From Eutreptiella sp. 'Long Island Sound 2002' (taxonomy: Eukaryota; Euglenozoa; Euglenophyceae; Eutreptiales; Eutreptiaceae): a stretch of 64,000 nucleotides of DNA. Below, in pieces: positions 20,712-31,239 of the stretch (its first letter is position 1; the number at the start of each line of letters is the position of its first letter). The translations under genes and the position numbers were made by a program. Location: assembly GCA_964036045.1 (NCBI GenBank), contig OZ038384.1, positions 34,459,997 to 34,523,996 on the forward strand. Direction: 5' to 3'. Below the pieces are notes generated by a model, which saw only the letters and a list, made by a program, of their open reading frames with translations, was not told where the DNA came from and searched no databases.

Positions 20712-21084
20712 CTTTTGGACTCGAGGCGGAGCGTGCGACACCCAAGCGCCTCGGAACCCTAGTACCAAGAACATGCATGCATGCCTTGGGAACGGGATAC
20801 GCCAGGAAGTCCGGTGAACCCCTAGGGTTCCACCCAAAGGAGGGGACGTGCGCAAGCACGGGGGCCCACCCTCCCGGCGAGACAAGCATGTCACGCTGGC
20901 GGCGATCAGCCCTCCCGGTGTAGCCCGGGGCCGCTTTGTTTGGGGCCAACAGTCAGGTCTAGCGGGATGTAAGCCGCCTCCCCTCTTCGCGCGCGGAGCC
21001 TCTTCCTGTTCGTCACAGGGGCGACGCCAGGGGAAACCATGGGGCGCCTCTCCACGACCGAGTGCACCTACCTACCCTACCTGC
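20712..21084 (+). mobile_element. Short retroposon (0.37 kb) sharing its 5' part with the LINE
   Basis: Interrupts the LTR between TTTGGTTTTGG and CAAAAACCTGCAGG, with loss of about 11 target bases. The first 220-240 bp (from GGACTCGAGGCGGAGCGTGC) match the 5' end of the LINE on the minus strand at 57,890-58,147. After the segment CAGGTCTAGCGGGA it instead follows a different 3' part that ends in CACCTACCTACCCTACCTG. That 3' part is also present, 5'-truncated, at 7,500-7,603 and 49,357-49,520. No coding capacity is evident. Confidence 0.7.
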
Positions 21085-21140
21085 CAAAAACCTGCAGGAT
21101 TTCATCAAAATCTATATGGCACTAATCAAGGACATCTTTC

Positions 21141-21152
21141 CGGTAGCAGAGG
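21141..21152 (+). promoter_or_regulatory. Primer-binding site, gypsy C
   Basis: CGGTAGCAGAGG directly after the LTR, identical to copy B; initiator-tRNA-Met type. Confidence 0.7.
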
Positions 21153-21224
21153 CAAACCCTGAGTACCTTTCGAACCGACTCTGAGCAGAAGCACAAGAAG
21201 AGCACACGGAAAAGCACATTGAAC

Positions 21225-23424
21225 ATGTCCACTCACCTGTCCTCCCAAACCTGGCCGATGAGAAGTGTACAAGTCCAATTTGGCAGTGTAGCGCACCCAA
21301 ACAGTGAACCGCCACTCAGAGCAGCATCTGGGTCTCAGGAAGATCCAGAGCACAGAACGGCCAATCTAAATCCGCCCAGAACAACCCCATTAACCATGGA
21401 AACCTTAGCGGCCCATGGTGAGGACAGCCTGCAAAGGCTCCGCAGGCATGTCGAAGGCTCCATTGCCCGGTTGGCCTGTCCGGCTTAGTCTTCTACTGTT
21501 CTTGGAGGTGGTCCTGAAGAAGAAGAGGACCTACGAAGGAGGATGGATGAGTCTATGCTCCACGAGGAGTGCCACAAGTCCACCGTAGGAGAAGATGGAG
21601 AAATACCTCTTGATGCCCTCGGGCCGCCGCCTCAAACTGAGATGGATTCCTTCCTTTATTCGGGGCTATCTACAGACATGGCGGACACAGTATCACTACC
21701 GAGACGACCAAGAGTACACGAGCACCCGAGAGCATGGCATCCAGACCTGCCGATAACTTCAATGGCTCCTGAAAAGAGTCTGGATCCTCTTCGCCCAGAG
21801 CCCACCTATGGGGCCCTGGATCGCTCGGCCGAACCTTTGGCCAAACTTCTATCCGGATCAGAAGACCCGGATGTGACAGCTCTGTCAGAGGCTGTCAAGG
21901 CTAAATTGGGTATCACTGAACCCTTACGCAAGCCAGCACTACTCTCACCTTCACCAAGATTGAGCACGTTGGCTGATGATCTCAAAAGATCAAGGGTGTC
22001 CAGGTTGCTACCCAAGGTCACTTGCCCCAGCCCTTTTCATCCTCGCGCGAGGACAGTCCCAATTGCTGAATTACAGGACGTGCCTGTGACGGAGACTGAG
22101 AGAAGAGGGCTGTCAGCCCTGGCACCCCTTGCCGGCGTATCTCCTCCCCCTCCAGGCCTAACCCCGGGGGTTGGGAAGATAAGCAGACCGATTGCCCAGG
22201 TGAACATCCAGCTAGAATTGCCGGAGTTGGACCCGAAAAATCTGCCCGAATGGGCAGAAGAATTTGCTGAGTTTCTGTTGCTAACTGGCCAATCCCATGT
22301 GGATGTGGCCACCAAATGCTCCCTGCTGAAACGCTCGTGCGAAAGGAAATTTCTTGGAAAAACAGGAGAAGCGGATTGTGAAAACCTGTTCAACCTGGGC
22401 AGAGGTACTCCAAAGACTGGAGAAAGCATTCCCAGTCTATGAGACTGACCTCAGTGTGCGCACACAGATACAGGAGCTACGTATGCTCCCTGAGTTTCCT
22501 TCCGCTGCGCTAGTCTCTGAATACGTGTGCAACCTAGAGTATCTGTTTTCACGGATGAATGTGGGTTCCTTTGGAGCCACTGAGCCCCAACTGTGGCTCA
22601 TGAGTAGAATCCCCCAACCCACATGGGATAAGTGCCGCGCTACCTCTGAGGGGAAGAGCCGGACCCACTCGTACGACGAACTGGTGGACCTGCTGATTGA
22701 GCTAGCTCTTAAGAGGGCGAACGACTTCCACATGGAGAAATTTCTCAAGAAGCACCTGGGTCGAGGTGGTACCCTTACCCCCGAACATCGCGAAGGGAAA
22801 GGGCCTAAAAATCCCACTAACGCCAACCAGGGAGGTGGTAAAGGAAGGGATAACCTACGTGCCATGAATGAGGTTAAACCTGATGCAGGTACACCCCCTC
22901 TGTTCTACTGCAAACCTGTCAATGACAAGGGGGGACCTTGTCATGCCCTTGACTGCGACCACCGCAATAGTTGTATGCTGCAGATAAAAAAACAGCAAGA
23001 CTCCAGGGGTGGGAAAACTGTGACCCGACAAGATCATTTCAGGTGTACGATCACCTGTGGCTATTGTGGCAAACGTCGTCACTACAAGGAAGAGTGTCAC
23101 ATAAAGAAACGCGAGAGTGATAAACTCAAGCGGCAGGAGGCGGAACGCCAGAAGAATCAAACACCCAACAGAAACCCCCAGAATGGGGATAAAGGTGGTA
23201 AAGGAGGTGGCAAGGGGGGTGGCAAAGCTGGACCCCCTAGTCCCCAGAGGCGCTCCTCAGCGCCCGCTGCTACTCCCCCTCCTGCCGAAGGTGACCCCAG
23301 GAAACGCCGGGAGGGGGATAACTCTTGCCCTGAGGGGAATAACTCCAAGAAGAGGCGACTGGCCTGGATGGCCAGGTCCCTCATGGCTGCTGGGGTGGAT
23401 GTCAAGTTCCCTGCTGAGGAGTAG
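21225..23424 (+). pseudogene. Gypsy C: gag (about 730 codons, two breaks)
   Basis: Starts at ATG 21,225 (MSTHLSS). A TAG at 21,486-21,488 replaces a Ser codon seen in D. The same frame continues with a Glu-rich MDESMLHEE segment and the PEYGALDRSAEPLAKLLSG-like block, then ELPELDPKNLPEWAEEF. Near 22,370 the frame shifts (shared with B) into LQRLEKAFPVYETDLS, VGSFGATEPQLWLMSR, the CCHC knuckle CGYCGKRRHYKEEC with GPCHALDCD upstream, and a GGKGGGKGGGK tail. The frame ends at TAG 23,422-23,424 after KFPAEE, the gag-protease boundary. This is the longest readable Gag in the window together with D's. Confidence 0.85.
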
Positions 23425-23902
23425 GGGGGCGGCTTCGAAGAGGGATACTTGGTTCTCTGGATCCTCGTGAAAATCGAGGATCAAGTTTTTGAGCGGTGCT
23501 TGACACCGGTGCAACACTTTCCATAGCGGCCTTGCGCCTGCTAAAGACCTTGAAGAAAACTGAGACCGTGGCCATAAGAGTAGGGGATTGCCGTACCATC
23601 CATTCTTTGGGGGTGTCGATGTGACTATATGCCTGGGCGACGAAACTGTGACCCAACACCGCAGAGTGCTGGACACCGACGCCTTTGACATGTTCTTTGG
23701 TACCGACTGTCTACGAAGAAACCCCCAGGTAAAACCGCTGTCTCTCCAGCGCCCCTATTCTTTGCACTGCGACTTTGGCAGTGGGCTCTTCTCCGTACCT
23801 TCGGAGCTGTCAGGACAAAAAGAGTCTGGGCTGCGCTACGCATCCAAGACTAACTTTCGTACTGAAAACTACCAATTGGCCCGTCACGTTCTCGAAAATT
23901 GA
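23425..23902 (+). pseudogene. Gypsy C: protease
   Basis: After the TAG the same frame reads GGGFEEGYLVLWILVKI, then the same one-base loss as in B removes the D-T-G box from frame. From 23,588 another frame shows DVTICLGDE. The second motif is altered to DMFFGTDCLRRN, where B and D have DIVIGTDFLRRN. Clearly inactive. The neighbouring NPPF domain follows after 40 bases. Confidence 0.75.
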
Positions 23903-23948
23903 CTGGTGGCCCTTCAGGTAAACCTGTTTGTGATCCAGGTGGAATTGT

Positions 23949-24479
23949 TTGCGAGCCAACAACAGCACATTATGCAGTTGTACTGCTCCAGAAAATTTGA
24001 ACAACGCTTTCCATTTCTTCCTGAAAGCAATGGGCCTAGCGTATGCCAACCCTCCCCTCTCCCTGCTCGCGAAGGTTCTAACCAAAATCGCTTGTGAGGG
24101 AGGTTGGGTAGTCATGTGCACCCCTGACTGGGGCTGCTCTGGTGAACGCGCTTACTGGCGCCGTATGCTAAATCGAATGACCGTGGGAAGAGTGCAACTC
24201 CCCAACACACCCATCTATGTGCCTGCGGACTCTGACACAGCTATGCAGGCCCCTGAGTGGGCCCCTTTCTTATCCATTGTCGATGGATCTCTCAATCCTG
24301 TAACCCTGTGTGACCTAGACCAGGTGCTACTGAAAGAGGTCATGGCCGAAAATCGTGGCCTGACCCTTTGTGATCTCGAAAATCGATCTCCTGAGCACCT
24401 ATCTGCCACACGTACAGGGTGTGAATCTCCCGATGGCTATCTGGAACCTGCAGCTGTTAAGGAGGATGCTGTTGACTAA
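23949..24479 (+). pseudogene. Gypsy C: methyltransferase-like NPPF domain
   Basis: Same domain as in B: YANPPLSLLAKVLTKI here (NPPF changed to NPPL by one base), VVMCTPDWG, YWRRMLNRMTVG and a Pro-Ile-Tyr strand. VELFASQQQ precedes it in a different frame because one base was gained near 23,990. About 530 bp of the linker that follows in B (11,100-11,630) are missing at about 24,560, joined at a CTCTTG homology, which brings the domain next to RT. Confidence 0.65.
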
Positions 24480-24559
24480 CTGTCTGAGATCGCAAGCACT
24501 ATCCCTCCTGTTGATCCCAGCTGTGTTGATCTGAAACACAGTGCCCTCCTAGCCCAGCT

Positions 24560-26328
24560 CTTGTAAAAAACTGGTCCAGATGGACCTGAAACTGAAACCT
24601 GAATTTGAAAAGACGCGAGTGAGGCGTCGTCCCCATCCCGCTACACAGGACCAGGTTGAAGAAATCGAGCGCCAGATCCAGGAATGTATTGATGTTGACC
24701 TTGTGGAGGAATATAAGAAGGGGGACTAACCCCATCACTGAAGTCCCTGTTTCCTGGTGGCTAAACCAGGGTCGACTGCCCTACGACTGGTTGTTGACTA
24801 TGGTGAGGTCAACAAGAAACCCCAGAACCACTCAGGGAGTATTCCTAACATGGGAAATACCCTGGAGCGTATTGCCAAATGCAGGTACAAGACCAAAATG
24901 GACAAACGCAGTGGTTTCTGGCAGGTAGACCTAACCGCCGCAGCTCAGGAGCTGCTGGCTTTTAAAACCCCTAAGGGTCGTGTGTTTAAGTGGAAGGTCA
25001 TGCCTTTCGGGGTGGCTAATGCCCCAGCGCTCTTCCAGGAGCTAATGAACAAAGGTTTGTACATACTGAGGCACAGACCTCTAGTACAGGAGTTGATTTC
25101 TCGGGGTGCAGAAATGGAGACCCACATCGACGACGTGAGTTTGGGTACTAATACCCAAGAGGACCATGTCCTTCTCTTCCGTGAATTTTTCATTGGTTGT
25201 CAAGAAAACCATCTCCGAATGAAACTCGAAAAATGTGCGTTTATGAGAGGGGAGATGGAATATTTGGGTTTCGACGTGCGGTATGGCTGGTGGAAACCAG
25301 CCGCGTCTAAGATGCAGCCCCTACAGGACATGCTGATTCGCGATGACCCTAAGAAGCGTCTACACGACGTGAGGAGTTTTGTGGGCGCCTGTAACTTGTA
25401 TAGGCGTCACATCTTCAATTTTACCTACTCCTCTGCCCCCCTCACTGACCTAATCAAGAAAAATACTCCCTGGAGGTGGACCGCCAGAGAAGAGGAGTGT
25501 TTGCAGGAGTTGAAGAAGAAAATTGCCTCCTCCAACTGCCTCGGAGTACCTCGCCCTAAGGGCGAGATCGTCCTGATCACTGATGCCAGTGATGTAGGGG
25601 GGGGTGGAAGGATCTACCAATGGCAGGAGCTTAACCCAGCTGAACTAACCCACTGCCATTATCATACTAGTGGACTGAACCGTGATGGTTCCTTGAAACA
25701 TGACTATCCTACCAGTGAGTGGCGGGTGGTGCCACTGGGACACTGGAATGGGAAATGGAACCAAGCGCGTTCCAATTACAACACCTATGACCAGGAACTC
25801 CTGGCCGGTATGTTGGTGCTTTCGTCCCAAACCCGACTTCTGGGATCTAACTCCAATGTCTGGCTCTGTGACCAGGAACCAGTGAAGTCTTTTCAGAAGG
25901 GCTCACCACCAGAGAAAGCAAAACTAAAGCGGTGGTGGACTTACCTGAGCCAGTTGAGGCTGACAGTTCATCATATCCCCGGTATGAAAAATAAACTGTC
26001 TGACTATATATCGCGCAATAACTTTGATGCGCTTATAGGTGAGAGCTCTGAGGCGCTCGCCAAGGAGGCTATCCAGCGTATGGATGTCCAACTTGACCTG
26101 TCCATGCGCACGGCTGGAATCCTGGAGGTGTGGAGCCTAACCGACTATCAGTCAGAGGATAAAGAAATTCTCCAAACCCTCAGCACTGATCTTGAACCCC
26201 GTGTCATTGACGGGCATCAGTGGTATAAAAACAACCAGTACCTCTCCTACGAGGACCGTATTGTTGTGCCTGAGGCACGACTTCGATGGGTGCCCACAGT
26301 GGTCCCATCTCAGTTCGGGTCACACTAG
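24560..26328 (+). pseudogene. Gypsy C: reverse transcriptase and RNase H
   Basis: From 24,757 a 523-codon frame runs uninterrupted: VVDYGEVNKK, KMDKRSGFWQVDL (motif A), MPFGVANAPALFQELM (motif B), THIDDVSLGT (catalytic DD), DVRSFVGACNLYRRHI (thumb). RNase H follows with ITDASDVGGGG, YDQELLAGM, WLCDQEPV and SDYISR, all four acidic positions present. The RT N-terminus upstream (KKSSARSRNV frame) is cut off by TAA and TGA near 24,729-24,743, shared with B. The frame ends at 26,328 by an indel before the integrase zinc module. Best-preserved RT of the (+) copies. Confidence 0.88.
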
Positions 26329-27724
26329 CGCTAATCGCTCAGTGGACTTCTTCCGTGAGTGTTTCTACTCTAGTCTAGCCCTGAGTGAACTCAGGTCTCG
26401 TATGCAGACCATTGTGGATGCTTGTGGCTGTCATGCCAGCAAACAGAGCGACAGTAGGGATAGGGGACCGATTTCCATCTTACCCATACCCTATTGTGCA
26501 AACTCTCTTCTCTATGTGGATTTCATCCACGGCCTGCCACGCTTCGGCGGCTATGATAGTTGCCCAGTGGTGACCTGTGGCCTATCTCGCTTCACCAGTG
26601 TGTTCCCTTGCAATAAGAAAATCACAGGTGAGCAGACTGTGAAAATGTTGGTCGAACAATGGTTCGAACCGTATGGGGCACCTAAGCAGGTGCACTCTGA
26701 TGAAGATGTACGCATCCGCAGTGCCACTGGGTGGTACAAACAAGTGCCAAATGCCCTCAACGTGGAGGTAACCCCAGGTGTGCCCTATACCCACACGTCT
26801 AACCCTCTTTGTGAGAGACAGAACCGTGTGGTGGAGCAAAACCTAAGAATTCTGATGAAACAGGAGCGTACCAAAGACTGGGTACGTCTAGTGCCCTGGG
26901 CAGTACTGACCATGAACTCACAGGGGAGCTCTTTTACGGGTTTTACCCCCCAAGAATTGTTCCATGGAGGACGACCTGCTGGGTTCTTCAAAACCCCTTT
27001 TTCTTGAGGACTTCAAGAGCCCTGTGGGGGATTGGCTGGAACACAAACAGTCTCTGGCTAACCAGGCTGGGACTAACCTGAGACACATCCGTGACCGTGA
27101 ACTGAGCCGGCGGAATTGCCTATGGCGACCTGCCAGCTTCAAGGTTGGTGACCTTGTTTTGGTTCACCATTTACGCCTACCCTCGTGGCCACGTAACTGC
27201 CTACAGGACCCTTATTTTGGACCCTATTGTATCATCAGGATAGATGGATCCAGGATCCATGTCAGGTGCAGTCCACGTCTAGGTGGTGAACTGCTGTGTG
27301 CACCTAAGCAGTTGAGGCACTATCACTCCCCTGATAATTGGTCCTGGGATGAGTGGCGCCTCAGCGACAGTGAGGTTGAGTGTATTGACCTAGAGAACGC
27401 TGCCAGCCCAGAGGAGGCAGACAAACTCGAAGAGATGACTGCCGATGAGATGGCAGTCGATGGTTACTACGTGGTTGCAGGTATCCATCGCCACGAGTAT
27501 AAACAGGGCTAGAAATTGCTAACCCTGTGGGATGGCTCTGGGTTATCTGAGGCGACCTGGGAACCTATGTAAGTCTTCATACAACCAGATGGGAGTATCC
27601 ACCCCATCTTCCGCTCCTACCTCGTTGAGAACAACGAGAAGCAGCTACTAACCCGTGCTGAGACTCTGTCCCAGCGTAAAAAGAAAAACCAATTTCCCTG
27701 TGTCAGTCTGCTGACTGTGTTCTA
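26329..27724 (+). pseudogene. Gypsy C: integrase, GPY module and chromodomain
   Basis: The zinc module (SGHTSANRS, CGCHASK) and core D,D,E (YVDFIHGLP, HSDEDVRIRS, NPLCERQ) are open to about 27,005. A one-base gain there moves the frame to 26,964-27,512, which carries DLVLVHHLRLPSWPR, DPYFGPYCI and the chromodomain start. TAG at 27,510-27,512 stands for the Trp of the chromodomain present in copy A, and is shared with D. Beyond it SEATWEPM is readable, with a further TAA near 27,570 private to C. Integration and chromatin targeting in the intact element. Confidence 0.85.
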
Positions 27725-28059
27725 ACCTAACTTGTGCAGACATGCCTGTGTATGGGTGTAAGAGCAGTTCTTACAGTTGCCCCGCATTACATCGCAGGAC
27801 AGGACCGTTAGCCCCACGTGACAACCACTCCCTGGCCGAAGGCCATTGGTTTTTCACAGACCACTGCTTACTGAGCACTGCACTGACCCTGTCTGTGCCC
27901 TGCAGTCCCATGCCTATGGGTTCGAGCGCGGACCAGGTGGCCGCTTATCAGGTTTGCAGCCACCCAGCGAGTGTATGCCTTGTTGACCATGCGTTGCATG
28001 GGGACTGCCCTGATGTAATGACCTTGGGGAGCCAACGAAGAACGGTGGCTTACTACACC

Positions 28060-28069
28060 AGGGGGGAAT
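28060..28069 (+). promoter_or_regulatory. Internal polypurine-tract-like motif
   Basis: AGGGGGGAAT, identical to the motif in front of the 3' LTR (30,520-30,529) and also present in D (minus strand near 38,710-38,720). It is followed by TGACAAGC. A second, internal priming site for plus-strand synthesis is possible. Confidence 0.45.
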
Positions 28070-28930
28070 GACAAGCAAGGTGTTATGAGGCAAGCTGTGC
28101 TCTCCCTCCTTGGGGACAAGCGAGCCCACAGTTAGGACCCCTGACCGGTCCAGATCCATGGGGCTCCACCCTTCCTTACAGGGTTTACCATATTCCTAGG
28201 TGTGCTACGTATGTCTGTGTGTGTCTCACTTCTCTCCCCGGCGTGGCTCCCGGAGACCGGGCTTTGCTGATGTCGGACCGAAGGTCCTAGTCCGTTACTA
28301 TTACCACTCCTATGGCGCCAAATTTCTGTGCTGGCGCCTATCCTTGGGGGAAGACGGCAAAAGCCCTATCTACTAGAGGGGAGGGGTGGCCAAGTGTGCT
28401 AAGGGCATACAAAACGCCCATTTTTGCTAAAGGCCAAAAGCTAACGCACTCCCCTGCCCACGTCGAAAAGCACGCGGGACAGGAGACACCACTACATTAC
28501 ACTCACTAACACCAGCAGCAGCCTTCGAAGGCAGGGTGAGCCCTCATCACTTGCACTCAACACCTGCCAGGCTCGCTGACCCTAACACCTACACACTCTA
28601 CTGGGAGTTGATGTCAATGAAGTTTCGGGTCCCATTGAACCCCCTGTGAGAAAGCAAGAGAACACAGCGCTACTAAGCGACTGTGGCCTAACAGGGACGC
28701 CACTAGGCGTTTCCCTGTCAGGGCTTGGAGGGAAGAGGTGCTCAGCGTGCCTGCACAGCGTGGATGGCCTTGAAGTCGGACTGCACTCACTGCAGTTGTT
28801 TGTTTGTGTGATCTGCGCAGCATATTTTAGCCCTGCTCAATGGGACGGCACCAATCGCCCTTACCTTCCCATCTGTAAAGCAAAGGCCAATGACTGAGGT
28901 TCAAGACTGAGGAACCAAGACAGCCTCCAC

Positions 28931-29085
28931 GTATTATACGCTTCTCAGGCTGCCCTATAATACGCTGTTCCTGAACCTTAGTACAAGCAAGCAAGCTTAA
29001 GGAGCTCCACCCGTTCTCTTATAGAACGTTGGGTGGAGCCCCTGGGTAGCCCAAACAAGAGTTTTACCGTGCGCAATACGCATGG
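28931..29085 (+). other. Conserved hairpin cluster, copy C version
   Basis: Hairpin 1: GTATTATA (28,931-28,938) with TATAATAC (28,956-28,963). Hairpin 2: GCTCCACCC (29,004-29,012), GTTCT, loop CTTAT, AGAAC (29,023-29,027), bulge GTT, GGGTGGAGC (29,031-29,039). Hairpin 3: CCGTGCG (29,067-29,073), loop CAATA, CGCATGG (29,079-29,085). Loops and inner stems are like copy A while the outer stem of hairpin 2 differs on both sides and still pairs. Confidence 0.65.
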
Positions 29086-30224
29086 CCTACCCTTTGATGC
29101 GCCATATGCATGCACAGGTATGCACAATTTTTCCATTTCCTCCTGCTCTTACCTAATCTTACTCAACATAACCAATCAAAGCATGACTCAACCGGGAGGT
29201 GAGCTCCTCCTGGCCTTACCTACCTTACTCACCACGCATCGTGTGAATGCCGAGGAAAACACAAGCGCAAAACAACCCTACGCGCTTAAACAAACCTACG
29301 GGGAATTATAAACCACCCTAAGCGATCAATGCACTGTGTGTCATGCATGCTTTCCTTGTCTTGTTTCCTGCAGAAAGAGGGGAGAGAGTGGCGCACTGCA
29401 CAGCGCAACACAAGCCTAAGCGTTTTAAGCAACCCTACTTTAACGCCACGGCAACACGAAAACAAGCAAGCACTTTCTTTTCTTACCTGTGAAGAGAGAA
29501 CAAGGGTGAATTGGGGCACAGGGAAAGCGACACAGCGTGTGAGTGCCTGAATTAGGCACATGCATCGCAAGCACAGCGCATATTCTAACCCTACGTGCGT
29601 GCTGCGCGCTCCATTCGCATCGCATACCTTTAATTCCTGTTTTGACCTGTGCAGCGCAAAAGAGAGGAGCACCCGAACCCCCCAACGAACACAGCGGTGA
29701 CACTCCTACTGTTTTCACGAAGCAAGCAACAGGAACGCAATGCATGCGTGTGAAATGACACTGGCATACCGTAGAGGTGGGTTGTCCACCTGCTCTGTGG
29801 TGTGGGTTGATTTCCGATAGTTTCCCCTAAGTTTTATAAACACTTTGATGCAACTGTGCAAAAACTTCCTTTAGAACTTTAAAAAACTATGGCTCATACC
29901 TTCTATTTCTTGAGCCGTTTGCGCTTGCGCAACCCTGTTTTTGAAGTCGACTTCTGTTGCGCTTGTCTGCGACTTTAAGTTTTGGTGTAAAAATGACGAT
30001 TTCTCGCGTTGTTTCGTCAATTTTTAGCGATTTGACTTCTTAAATCGCTACACCTTTCGCTAAACCACAGGATTCACTCCCTGTTGGTTTGATTTTCAAT
30101 TTTTTCCAGCACCTGGAGATTTGTGCCCTCCATTGGGAGTATTGCTCCGCCCTGGCCCTTGGTCAGGACATTTACTCAATTGTCGTTCATGCAGCTATAG
30201 CTGTCCGCATTAGAGCGTTCTACT

Positions 30225-30292
30225 GTACCCTAGTGGGCAAGCATGTGTGCTCTAGGAAGGGAGTCCTGGGTTCAAACCCCACTACACGCCAA
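30225..30292 (+). repeat. tRNA-like sequence in gypsy C 3' region
   Basis: ACCCTAGTGGGCAAGCATG resembles an A box, and GGGTTCAAACCCC is a perfect B box. The T-arm pairs for four bases and no acceptor stem is closed. Likely a SINE head; wording and position recall the sequence at 5,131-5,215 near the end of copy A. Confidence 0.45.
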
Positions 30293-30519
30293 ATTTTTAC
30301 CAAACGTTTTCGTTGCATGCTACCGACTTTTGAGGAATGCCCCGTCGAGGGGACATCATTCAAGGTACATTACACTGTCTTTCCAGGGTACCCACAGTGA
30401 GATGGGCTTCTATGAACTGATGAGAATGTGTTTGGTAGGTTTAATGCATTTTCCGAGGTAGTTTTGGGAACATTTGAGCCTTGTTTCTTGGTCCTACTAG
30501 CTTGATCAACTAGTACTTC

Positions 30520-30526
30520 AGGGGGG
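30520..30526 (+). promoter_or_regulatory. Polypurine tract of gypsy C
   Basis: AGGGGGG directly before the 3' LTR, the expected plus-strand primer site. Confidence 0.7.
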
Positions 30527-31239
30527 AATAAGAAAAGGTCACTGCCATGTCTTTCGTGGAGGGCTTGATCCAGGCCAAGCCCCCCTTAAAACCCTTTTGT
30601 TGATGCTAAGACTAACTTACGTATTCTTTCTTACTCTTTTGAAGCTTTTAGTACACGTTCTCAAAGTAAACTAGGGTTATGACCCTAGCCCCCCATGAAG
30701 GTCACCCCTACCACTCAACTGAGCGGAGGTATCTTCCTTCATGGAGGATATACCGAAATAAAATAGGCATTTCATGCCTTAGGCCTTGGAGGTTAAGCCT
30801 GGTGGTCTCCCACCCCAAGACCCCTATACTCAATTGTTTCTACCACTTATTGTGGTTGTACCTTTTAACTGTTTCTGAATTCAGTTGCTTGGCCAAGTCA
30901 TAATCTGTGTCTGGCCTAACTTCTATGCCTCACATTCCTAACCAGCCCCATTATATTCAAAAGAGTGCACATGAAGTGCTTGATGCTAACGTGGAGGCTA
31001 GAGTCAGGCCAGTTTTCACATAAAATCTTTTGTTTTATCCATTTGTCATTGAACCTTTGTATGTATACCTGCTTTCTCCATCTGCAGCCCTTCTGTATTA
31101 CACTGGATTTCAAACTATTCATTGATTCGATCCACATCCTGTTCTTGCTCTACTTGCTCCTTTGGTTTTGGAGTTTCACCATCAAAAACCTGCAGGATTT
31201 CATCAAAATCTATAGGGCACTAATCAAGGACATCCTTCT
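30527..31239 (+). repeat. 3' LTR of gypsy C
   Basis: 713 bp from AATAAGAAAAGG to ACATCCTTCT, homologous along its length to 7,011-7,832 (without insertion) and to M's LTR. The next five bases, CATAC at 31,240-31,244, complete the target duplication. Confidence 0.85.

Larger units (their letters stand above)
15020..21140 (+). repeat. Left LTR of gypsy C, split by two insertions
   Basis: LTR sequence is at 15,020-15,587, 20,619-20,711 and 21,085-21,140. Removing the GC-rich retroposon and the short retroposon leaves about 0.71 kb, as in the other LTRs. It is the duplicated partner of the 5' LTR at 7,011-7,832 and lacks that copy's 104-bp insertion. Confidence 0.8.
27725..30526 (+). other. Long noncoding 3' region of gypsy C
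   Basis: 2.8 kb between the chromodomain and the 3' LTR. It matches the corresponding region of D (39,100 down to 37,213) closely and of A more distantly. It holds a PPT-like motif at 28,060, a hairpin cluster at 28,931-29,085, a tRNA-like sequence at 30,225-30,292 and the terminal PPT. Small frames such as 28,312-28,509 (65 codons) are kept in D but absent from A, and I treat them as chance. The part after 29,760 is AT-richer and shows nothing else. Confidence 0.65.
7011..31239 (+). mobile_element. Nested composite insertion: tandemly duplicated gypsy B/C
   Basis: The 24.2-kb insertion begins with AGTAAGAAAACG at 7,011 and ends with the 3' LTR terminus ATCCTTCT at 31,239, flanked by CATAC. 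It contains unit 1 (B, 7,011-13,741), a repeated piece of the M flank (13,748-15,019), and unit 2 (C, 15,020-31,239). The simplest history is a single gypsy insertion followed by an 8-kb tandem duplication whose ends lie in M's protease and in the inserted element's integrase. Confidence 0.8.

Noticed and set aside
28312-28509. 65-codon frame conserved between C and D as a small accessory gene
   Set aside because: C and D are nearly identical throughout this noncoding region and the more distant copy A does not keep the frame.
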